Shown here in pieces: positions 53,298 to 60,296 of a stretch of 64,000 nt of DNA. The translations under genes were made by a program, and so were the position numbers. The DNA is from Pseudomonas argentinensis (GTDB lineage: Bacteria > Pseudomonadota > Gammaproteobacteria > Pseudomonadales > Pseudomonadaceae), in NCBI RefSeq assembly GCF_001839655.2, contig NZ_CP056087.1, positions 4,216,001 to 4,280,000 on the forward strand, given 5' to 3'. Position 1 is the first letter of the stretch. Each line of letters opens with the position of its first letter. The notes beneath the pieces are model-generated. The model was given only the letters and a program-made list of their open reading frames with translations, ran no database searches and was not told the DNA's origin.

Positions 53298-55418
53298 ATG
53301 GCTAAGTCTCGTCTGTTTTCCCCAAGCGGCGGCTTCTGCCTGGCCGTGTTGCTGGGCCTCTGCATGGTGTTTCTGATCGACCCGATGCCGGTGCAGAAGG
53401 CTCGCCACGCGGTGTTCGATCAGTACCAGCGCTGGCAGCCGCGGCCTTACCAGGAGGCGCCGGTGCGCGTCGTCGACCTCGATGAAGAGAGCCTCAAGCG
53501 CATCGGCCAGTGGCCCTGGCCGCGCACCCAGGTGGCTGCGCTGGTGGAGCGGCTAGAACAGGCCGGCGCCGCGGCGGTGGTGTTCGACGTGCTGTTCGCC
53601 GAGCCCGATCGTACCTCGCCCGAGCAGTTGCTGCGTGGCAGCCTGCTGCCGCCGGGACTGGCCACGCAACTGGCTGCCCTGCCGAACCATGACGGGCAAT
53701 TCGCCGGGGTACTGGCGCGCGGCAATGTGGTGCTCGGCTTTGCCGCCGAGCAGAGCCCGGGCGCCGGCGGGCCACCCTTGAGCCGCTTCGGCATGGTGCT
53801 GCAGGGTCCCTCGCCGCTGGCTTTCGTACCTGCCTTCCAGGGCGCTGCGCGGCCTCTGCCGCAGCTGGAACAGGCCGCCCGTGGCCTCGGCGCCATGACC
53901 TTCCGCCCCGACGCCGATGGCGTGGTACGGCGGGTGCCGCTTTTCGTGTCGCTGGCCGGCGAGCTGCGCCCATCGCTGGTCGCCGAGGCACTGCGGGTGG
54001 CCCAGCGCACCGGGCGCTACCGGATCATCAGCAGGGATTCGGGGGTGCAGCGGGTGGATATCGGCCGGCTGCAGATCCCCACGGCGGCCAGCGGCGAGCT
54101 GTGGGTGTATTTCACCCGGCCCCAGGCCAGCCGCAGCATCCCCGCCTGGCAGGTGCTGGACGGCACGGCGCCGCCGCTCGCCGGCAGCATCATCCTGGTC
54201 GGCACCTCCGCCCAGGGCCTGCAGGATCTGCGCTTCAGCCCCCTGGGCGGGATCATTCCCGGCGTCGAGGTACACGCCCAGGCCCTGGAACAGGTGCTGA
54301 CCGACAGCCTGTTGCTGCGCCCCGGCTGGGCGCTGGCCGTGGAAGGCCTGGCCCTGCTGCTGGGCGGCCTGGTGCTGGGCATAGCGGCGCTGTACGCCCC
54401 CGCCCTGTTGTCGGCGCTGCTGATGCTGGGGCTGGTCGCGGCGCTGAACGCGGCGGCCTGGTACGGCTTCGCCACGCACCGGTTGCTGCTCGACCTGTTC
54501 ACCCCGTCGCTGGGCCTGATGCTGGTCTATGGCGCCGCCAGCATCGTGCGCCACATGGCCGCCGAGCGTGAGCAACGCTGGATCCAGCAAGCCTTCTCGC
54601 GCTACGTGTCGCCCAATCTGGTCAACCACCTGGTCGCCCACCCGGAGCAGCTGGCACTCGGCGGGCAGCGGCAAAGCTGCAGTTTCGTGTTCACCGATAT
54701 CACCGGCTTTACCGCGATGATGGAGCGCCAGGCCCCCGAGACCGCGGTGAGCCTGCTCAACGATTACCTGGAACAGGTGATCGCCATCGCCTTTCGTCAC
54801 GAGGGCACCCTCGACCGTATCGTCGGCGATGCGGTGGCGATCATGTTCTCGGCGCCGATCCCCCAGGCCGATCACCAGCAGCGCGCCCTGGCCTGCGCCC
54901 TGGAGATCAACCGCTTCGCCCAGGGTTACGTCGCCGCCCTGGGCGAGCGCGGCATCGCCTTCGGCCAGACCCGTATCGCCGTGCACAGCGGTGAGGTGGT
55001 GGTGGGCAACTTCGGCGGCTCGGTGATCTTCGACTATCGCGCCCTGGGTGATCCGGTGAACACCACCTCGCGCCTGGAAAGCCTGAACGGCCAGATCGGC
55101 ACCCTGGTCTGCGTGTCCGCCGCCATCCACGAGCAGTGCCCGGAGGTGCCAATGCGTCCGGTCGGCGAGGTGCTGCTCAAGGGCAAGGCCGAGGCCGTGC
55201 AGGTGTTCGAACCGCTGGAGGCGATGGCCGTGCCGGCAACTGACCGCGACGTGGCCTACGAAGCGGCCTACCGCCTGCTGGCGAGTGGCGCGGCCGAGGC
55301 GCTGAGCGCATTCGAGACGCTCAGCGAGCAGCGACCCTGGGATGGACTGGTGGCCTATCACCTGCAGCGCCTGCGCAACGGTGAGCGCGGCAACCGGCTG
55401 GTGATGGCCAGCAAGTAA
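53298..55418 (+). CDS. CHASE2-domain class III nucleotide cyclase
   Basis: A 706-residue membrane protein. One N-terminal helix (12-28), a periplasmic CHASE2 sensor (about 30-335; VRVVDLDEESLKRIGQWPWPR, VEVHAQALEQVL), three close helices (about 337-410), a short linker and a class III cyclase domain (about 450-640). Metal-binding aspartates are Asp467 (FVFTDITGFT) and Asp511 (RIVGDAVAIMF), 44 apart as expected. The transition-state Asn and Arg are in GDPVNTTSRLES. The usual purine-reading Lys before VGD is replaced by Arg (L-D-R-I-V-G-D). It probably makes cAMP. It converges on an OmpA-like gene with a MITE between. Confidence 0.93.
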   Translation: MAKSRLFSPSGGFCLAVLLGLCMVFLIDPMPVQKARHAVFDQYQRWQPRPYQEAPVRVVDLDEESLKRIGQWPWPRTQVAALVERLEQAGAAAVVFDVLFAEPDRTSPEQLLRGSLLPPGLATQLAALPNHDGQFAGVLARGNVVLGFAAEQSPGAGGPPLSRFGMVLQGPSPLAFVPAFQGAARPLPQLEQAARGLGAMTFRPDADGVVRRVPLFVSLAGELRPSLVAEALRVAQRTGRYRIISRDSGVQRVDIGRLQIPTAASGELWVYFTRPQASRSIPAWQVLDGTAPPLAGSIILVGTSAQGLQDLRFSPLGGIIPGVEVHAQALEQVLTDSLLLRPGWALAVEGLALLLGGLVLGIAALYAPALLSALLMLGLVAALNAAAWYGFATHRLLLDLFTPSLGLMLVYGAASIVRHMAAEREQRWIQQAFSRYVSPNLVNHLVAHPEQLALGGQRQSCSFVFTDITGFTAMMERQAPETAVSLLNDYLEQVIAIAFRHEGTLDRIVGDAVAIMFSAPIPQADHQQRALACALEINRFAQGYVAALGERGIAFGQTRIAVHSGEVVVGNFGGSVIFDYRALGDPVNTTSRLESLNGQIGTLVCVSAAIHEQCPEVPMRPVGEVLLKGKAEAVQVFEPLEAMAVPATDRDVAYEAAYRLLASGAAEALSAFETLSEQRPWDGLVAYHLQRLRNGERGNRLVMASK

Positions 55419-55429
55419 GGCGGGCCTTA

Positions 55430-55599
55430 GAACCTGTTCAAAGTCTGCTGCGCGTCGGCACTGCGGCGTTAAAAACAGGCTGGATTGCCAGCCCAGTCGG
55501 ACTGCTCATTTACAGCTCGTAAACTCCGCGTCCTCGCCTGTTTTTGTGGGGCCGCCTAGGCCTCGCATTGCTCTAGCTCGCTAGACTTTGAACAGGCTC
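55430..55599. mobile_element. MITE-like element, second family
   Basis: A 170-bp non-coding element with inverted ends GAACCTGTTCAAAGTCT and AGACTTTGAACAGGCTC, flanked by direct TTA repeats (55427-55429 and 55600-55602). The interior has no transposase. The right TTA is the stop codon (TAA) of the OmpA-like gene. It is distinct in sequence from the elements at 9975 and 22820. Confidence 0.85.
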
Positions 55600-56208
55600 T
55601 TAGCGAACGGTGATTTCAACCCGGCGGTTGGCGGGTTCCGGCGTGTTGTCCGGGGTTTTCACCAACAGGTTGCCCTCGCCGTGGGAGGTCACCACCAGCT
55701 CCAGCGCCTGCAGGCCATTTTCCTGTAGCTGGCGGGCGATGGCCCGGGCGCGCAGCAGGCCCAGATCCTCGTTATCGATCTTGCTGCCAACGGTGTCGGT
55801 ATGGCCGATCACCGACACCGCCGAGGGGCCGCGATCACGCACGGTCTGCAATATCTTGGGAATCTCCGCCTGGGACTTCTCGGTCAGCTTGGCGCCACCG
55901 GTCCTGAAATACAGCAAATAGCTTTTCGGCAGCGCTGGCTGGGCAGCCCGGGCGGCGGAGAAATCCTTCTCGAGCCTGGGCGGCTCGACCTGGAAGGGCC
56001 TGGCGCTGCTGCCGTCGAGGTTGACCGCATAGCCCTTCTGGTCGACCCGGGCCAGGCCCTTGCCGGTTCTGACCTCGATGGCGCCGGTGCTGCCATCGGG
56101 GCTTTCCACCAGCACCACGTAGGATTTGGACGCGCAGCCGCTGCTCAGCAAGGCGCAGAACAGGATGGCAAATGCGCGCAGTCGATTGCAGAACATAGCC
56201 TTTAGCAC
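55600..56208 (-). CDS. OmpA-like peptidoglycan-binding lipoprotein
   Basis: Encodes 202 residues. The lipobox is in AILFCALLSSGC (Cys near 25), followed by a linker and a C-terminal OmpA/MotB domain at about 95-200 (LYFRTGGAKLTEKSQAEIPK, VIGHTDTVGSKIDNEDLG, and ANRRVEITVR), which binds peptidoglycan. The start is a GTG at 56206-56208 immediately after the fecR-type stop (TGAGTG), or the ATG four codons later. It is translationally linked to the upstream FecR-domain gene. Confidence 0.9.
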   Translation of the reverse strand: MLKAMFCNRLRAFAILFCALLSSGCASKSYVVLVESPDGSTGAIEVRTGKGLARVDQKGYAVNLDGSSARPFQVEPPRLEKDFSAARAAQPALPKSYLLYFRTGGAKLTEKSQAEIPKILQTVRDRGPSAVSVIGHTDTVGSKIDNEDLGLLRARAIARQLQENGLQALELVVTSHGEGNLLVKTPDNTPEPANRRVEITVR

Positions 56209-56679
56209 TCAATCAACCTTGACGAGAAAGTGCGTGCCACGCACACCGATGGTGCCGGTCGGGGTGTTGATCTCGACGGCCTGCGGCTTGAGCTTGGCGA
56301 TGGTGCCGGAAATGTAGTCCAGGGTGCCGTGGCTGATCTTGGCGCTCAGCTTCAGCTCGTCCTGGGCCGGGTCGAAGATGAATTCGTCCAGGGTCAGCTC
56401 GCTGTTGGGTCCAAAGGACATCACCGTGTTGTCCTCCAGGGTCACGCCCAGGGAGCCCGCCGGGCCGGTCTTCACCGTGCTGCCGACGTACAGCGGCGTG
56501 CCGATCGTCGCCGGCACGGTCGCGCCATCCCGGGTGACGCTAGCCTCACCCTGGACCTTCATCACATAGCCGATCGACGAGCTGGGGTCAGCAGCAAAAA
56601 CCGAACCAGCTAGCAATACGCCAGCCAGTGACCATATCCTGAAAGGTGCAAACACAGTACTCTCCTTTTTTAATCTCAT
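56209..56679 (-). CDS. Secreted FecR-domain protein (not a sigma regulator)
   Basis: Encodes 156 residues: signal peptide (IWSLAGVLLAGSVFA) and a single FecR domain (about 35-150; YVMKVQGEASVTRDG, VKTGPAGSLGVTLEDNTVMS, INTPTGTIGVRGTHF). There is no cytoplasmic sigma-binding part or membrane helix after the signal, so it is a free periplasmic or surface FecR protein, as found next to CHASE2 cyclases in other bacteria. It forms an operon with the OmpA-like gene and diverges from the HD-GYP gene, 99 bp between starts. Confidence 0.9.
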   Translation of the reverse strand: MRLKKESTVFAPFRIWSLAGVLLAGSVFAADPSSSIGYVMKVQGEASVTRDGATVPATIGTPLYVGSTVKTGPAGSLGVTLEDNTVMSFGPNSELTLDEFIFDPAQDELKLSAKISHGTLDYISGTIAKLKPQAVEINTPTGTIGVRGTHFLVKVD

Positions 56680-56778
56680 TCCCTGAGTCGAACTGAGCGT
56701 TGCACATCCAGCCGCAGCACCGTTGCCTGGTCGGATGGTACGTGAAATACGCGATGGGACCGTAGCGCAGGTTGCAGT

Positions 56779-58899
56779 ATGGCATCAGGGCAAATCAAGC
56801 AGCGAATCAGACTACGCTTCAGGAGCAGGAGCCTGGTGGTCACCCTGTTCCTGCTGTTGCAGCTGGCACCGCTGCTCGCCCTGACCCTGGGCGCCCCGCC
56901 CCTGCTGGTGCTGGGCCTGTCCGTCGGCATCCTGCTGTGCACCATGCCGCTGGTGCTCGGCGGTATGCAGAGCATAGATCGCACCATCGAGCTGCTGGTG
57001 CAGGACACGCAAAAAATCCGCCAGATGGATTTCTCCGGCGAACTGCCGCCGGCCTCGCTGTTCGCCGAGATCGAAACCCTCAACCGCAACCACATCGAGA
57101 TGAAAGAGGCGCTGCAAAGCCAGACCCAGGCGCTGCAGGCCTCCCAGCTCAAGCTGGCCAGCCTGGTGGAAAACGGCCTGCTGCTCTCCTCCGAGCGCGA
57201 CCGCGACGCATTGCTGCGCCATATCCTGATGCAGGGCAAGCGCACCTGTAATGCCCAGGCCGCCACCATGTACCTGAAAACCGACCACGGCACGCTGCGC
57301 TTCGCCCTGCGCTCCATGGACGACGAGCTGCCGACGGTCGAGATTCCCCTGCATGACCCGCACACCGGCCTGCCCAACGAACGACACGTGTCGACCTACG
57401 CGGCGCTGCATAATGAAACCGTGGTGATCGACGACGTGTACGGCGAAAGCCGCTTCGACCTCAGCGGCACCCGCCGCTTCGACAACGAATCGGGCTTTCA
57501 TACCGTCTCCATGCTGACCGTACCGCTGGCACCACGCGGCGGTGAAGTGATCGGCGTGCTGCAGTTCATGAACGCCCTGGACGTCGAGACCGGCGAGGTC
57601 ACCGCCTTTTCTCCGCCGGTGGTGGCTTTTATTGGCGCCCTCGCTTCCCAGGCCGCCGTGGCCCTGGAAAACCATAACCTGATCGATTCCCAGCGGGCGC
57701 TGATCGACGGCATGATCGAGATTCTCGCCGGCGCCATCGATGCCAAGAGCCCCTACACCGGCGCCCACTGCGAACGGGTGCCGGAGCTGGCGATGATGCT
57801 CGCCGAGGCGGCCAGCGAGGTGAGCGAAGGCCCGCTGGCGAGCTTTCGCTTCACCACGGCAGACGAATGGCGCGAGTTCCGTATCGGCGCCTGGCTGCAC
57901 GACTGCGGCAAGATCACCACGCCCGAGCACGTGGTCGACAAGGCCACCAAGCTGGAGACCATCTACAACCGCATCCACGAGGTGCGCATGCGCTTCGAGG
58001 TACTGCTGCGCGATGCTCAGCTCGAGCGCCTGCAGCAGCTGCTCGACGGCCAGGACAGAGCGCAGGCCGACGCCAAGTACCAGGCTACCGCCCAGGCACT
58101 GCAGGACGAATTCGCCTTTATCGCCGGCTGCAATATCGGCAGCGAACTGATGAACCCCGAGCACGTCGGCACCCTGCAAAGGGCAGCCGAGCGTACCTGG
58201 CTGCGGCATTTCGATGATCGCCTGGGGCTCTCCCAGGCCGAGTTGATGCGCGTTGCCGAACTGCCCGTGGCACCATTACCGGCACTCGAGCGGTTACTGG
58301 CCGACAAGCCGCAGCACGTCTTCCCGCGCCCGGAAACCAAGGACTTCGACCCCAAGTACGGCTTCCAGATCAGCGTGCCGGAGCACCTCTACAACCATGG
58401 CGAGCTCTACAACCTGAGCATCAGCAAGGGCACGTTGACCGCCGAAGAGCGCTTCAAGATCAACGAGCACATTATCCAGACCATCGTCATGCTGGAAAAC
58501 CTGCCGCTGCCGTCGAACCTCAAGCGGGTCCCGGAATATGCCGGCACCCACCACGAAACCCTGCTCGGCACCGGCTACCCGCGCAAGCTGGACAAGAGCC
58601 AGCTGTCCATCCCGGCGCGCATCATGGCCATCGCCGATATCTTCGAAGCACTGACGGCCTCCGACCGCCCCTACAAGCAGGCCAAGACGCTCTCGGAATC
58701 CATCGAGATTCTCGCCAGGCTGCGCGATAACGGGCATATCGATGCCGACCTGTTCGCCCTGTTCCTGCGCAGCGAAATGCCGATGCGCTACGCCCGGCGC
58801 CACCTGCACCCGGACCAGATCGACGCTATCGACGTAGCGCGCTTCCTGCCGGGAAACCAGCCCGAGGCGCAGCCTGCTGCTGGCACGCCAGCCGGCTGA
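56779..58899 (+). CDS. GAF/HD-GYP phosphodiesterase with split catalytic domain
   Basis: A 706-residue membrane protein. Two close helices (about 18-62), a short HAMP-like segment, a GAF domain (about 125-305; ESGFHTVSMLTVPL, VAFIGALASQAAVALENH), then an HD-GYP domain. His330 (GAHCERV), the H374-D375 pair (WLHDCGKITTPEHV), the HHE near 592 and the GYP at 599-601 (GTGYPRKL) are present. Between HD and GYP there are 225 residues instead of about 65, so an insertion of roughly 160 residues splits the domain. It probably hydrolyses c-di-GMP, but the insertion might alter the substrate. Confidence 0.9.
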   Translation: MASGQIKQRIRLRFRSRSLVVTLFLLLQLAPLLALTLGAPPLLVLGLSVGILLCTMPLVLGGMQSIDRTIELLVQDTQKIRQMDFSGELPPASLFAEIETLNRNHIEMKEALQSQTQALQASQLKLASLVENGLLLSSERDRDALLRHILMQGKRTCNAQAATMYLKTDHGTLRFALRSMDDELPTVEIPLHDPHTGLPNERHVSTYAALHNETVVIDDVYGESRFDLSGTRRFDNESGFHTVSMLTVPLAPRGGEVIGVLQFMNALDVETGEVTAFSPPVVAFIGALASQAAVALENHNLIDSQRALIDGMIEILAGAIDAKSPYTGAHCERVPELAMMLAEAASEVSEGPLASFRFTTADEWREFRIGAWLHDCGKITTPEHVVDKATKLETIYNRIHEVRMRFEVLLRDAQLERLQQLLDGQDRAQADAKYQATAQALQDEFAFIAGCNIGSELMNPEHVGTLQRAAERTWLRHFDDRLGLSQAELMRVAELPVAPLPALERLLADKPQHVFPRPETKDFDPKYGFQISVPEHLYNHGELYNLSISKGTLTAEERFKINEHIIQTIVMLENLPLPSNLKRVPEYAGTHHETLLGTGYPRKLDKSQLSIPARIMAIADIFEALTASDRPYKQAKTLSESIEILARLRDNGHIDADLFALFLRSEMPMRYARRHLHPDQIDAIDVARFLPGNQPEAQPAAGTPAG

Positions 58900-59182
58900 C
58901 GCCTGACGCCTGACCGCGATTGAGGGTACGGCCTATCGGTCTGAGGTATCGGGGCGGCCTGTCGAAAATGGGCTCCAACGACTTTCGGCCATCTAATGAT
59001 GCCCAGTCGCCCTATCGCATCACGATCGCTGACTGGTTCAGTCTTCGGCTCGCCTGACCAGCGGATGGGCAACTGGCTCGCCTCTAGTCGTTTCTTTCAG
59101 TGGCTGACGCGGGCAGTGACTGGCTAAACGCCTTTGAAGAAACGCAACGGACAAGGGTTCGCTTATGGGAAGAGAGGCGTGA

Positions 59183-59446
59183 TCAGGACGCCCTGGGGTG
59201 GTGGGTTTCCGGTAGCGGGATAAGCGGAGGGTGATCGTCTTGCTTGTAGAGCGAGAGCCTGAGATCGGCCAGCACCATGCAAACGAGCGCGCCGTTTCTG
59301 AGTTGTCGGTCACTGAACACACGCGTGGTAACCAGCTGCCCAGCATTATCCAGGCACTGCAATCTCACCCTCCCCTGATGCGATTCAATTACCACGGTGA
59401 AGCGCTCAGCGACCGCCCTTGCAAACTGTTGGATGTACGTGTTCAT
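59183..59446 (-). CDS. Small DUF3509-like protein
   Basis: Encodes 87 residues. The core (VRLQCLDNAGQLVTTRVFSDRQLRN, then LVCMVLADLRLSLY) follows the pattern of DUF3509, a Pseudomonas-specific small protein family of unknown function: strand pair, R-x-[FV]-[ST]-xx-QL and a helix with xxLxxxIxxLRxxL. It is cytoplasmic with no signal. It is the first of three small genes on the minus strand. Confidence 0.55.
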   Translation of the reverse strand: MNTYIQQFARAVAERFTVVIESHQGRVRLQCLDNAGQLVTTRVFSDRQLRNGALVCMVLADLRLSLYKQDDHPPLIPLPETHHPRAS

Positions 59447-59540
59447 GCTGATCTGCTCTAGCCATGCAGATAGGAAAGAGTGTTCAAGGGAACGTTCGGA
59501 AAATTTTACGCCATGGGCGTGCGGTTTGTCCCGTCACACT

Positions 59541-59870
59541 TCACAGCTGCTGCAGCTTGTTCACGAAGTGGGTGGCGAACAGGCTGGACATGCGGGCCTT
59601 GGCCTGCGACTCGATCAGGTTGATCAGCTGAAAAAGCTCGGCGGGCGATATCAGTCTGCGGCAAGGAATAGCCTGAAGCGTAACGGACTCGCCTGTTTTC
59701 GGGTCGAGCAAGGTTACGTCCATGGTGCGGCTGCTAAGTGGGGTGATGCTCACCACCAACGGCTGGAAGTATTGCCTGATATGAAGCACCGCCGCCCTGA
59801 GGGCCATCTTCGCCATCAACAGATGTTCCCTGAAGTTGAAGATAGGGATTCTGGTCGATTGCGTGGACAT
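59541..59870 (-). CDS. Small DUF1652-like protein
   Basis: Encodes 109 residues. The middle (LRAAVLHIRQYFQPLVVSIT, then LLDPKTGESVTLQAIPCRRL) and the end AELFQLINLIESQ fit the DUF1652 pattern of Pseudomonas (helix with Phe-x-Pro, the strand xxDPxTGxxxL, and a helix with INLI). An ATG for MAKMALRAAVL 18 codons later may be the true start. Function unknown. Confidence 0.55.
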   Translation of the reverse strand: MSTQSTRIPIFNFREHLLMAKMALRAAVLHIRQYFQPLVVSITPLSSRTMDVTLLDPKTGESVTLQAIPCRRLISPAELFQLINLIESQAKARMSSLFATHFVNKLQQL

Positions 59871-59918
59871 GTCAACGGGCGATTTAAGTCCGGCTTAACC
59901 GCTCGTCGTCAGCGATGG

Positions 59919-60140
59919 TCACTCCGGCCGCTCTGTATCGCGCACCTGGCCATACAGATGGCGGATAGCGGCTGCGATGAGCGTTTCATTACGCAGCTGG
60001 AGATTCGATAGGCGCAGATTCGCTACCCTGTGCCCTGCTTTGTCGTAGCAGGTGATTGCCAGGCCCTCCGCCGAGCCATGAACGGTACCGTTGCAATTCA
60101 GGGCGCCCTGCTTTTTATGCTCTTTAGACTTTGCGGCCAT
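59919..60140 (-). CDS. Small DUF3509-like protein, second copy
   Basis: Encodes 73 residues from the ATG at 60138-60140 (MAAKSKEHKKQG), which has a GAGG site. The core GLAITCYDKAGHRVANLRLSN and LQLRNETLIAAAIRHLYGQV has the same strand and helix pattern as the gene at 59183-59446. It lies 48 bp before the DUF1652-like gene on the same strand. Confidence 0.5.
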   Translation of the reverse strand: MAAKSKEHKKQGALNCNGTVHGSAEGLAITCYDKAGHRVANLRLSNLQLRNETLIAAAIRHLYGQVRDTERPE

Positions 60141-60296
60141 GGTCAACCTCGCTGCGATACCCACTCTGAGCAAGGTCGCCGTTGCAGCGTTCAGGCTTTT
60201 CGCCGAATGGATCAATAGCAGCCGCTTCGCTTCAAGTTCGCCGGTTTTAAGTACATTTACTCAAAAACCCGGCCCTGCACAGCGGCTGCTATTGGC

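Noticed and set aside
53553..55361. 600-codon minus-strand frame opposite the cyclase
   Set aside because: Antisense shadow; the cyclase has all domains and catalytic residues.
56812..58209. Minus-strand frame opposite the HD-GYP gene
   Set aside because: Antisense shadow with Gln/Gly/His bias; no motif.
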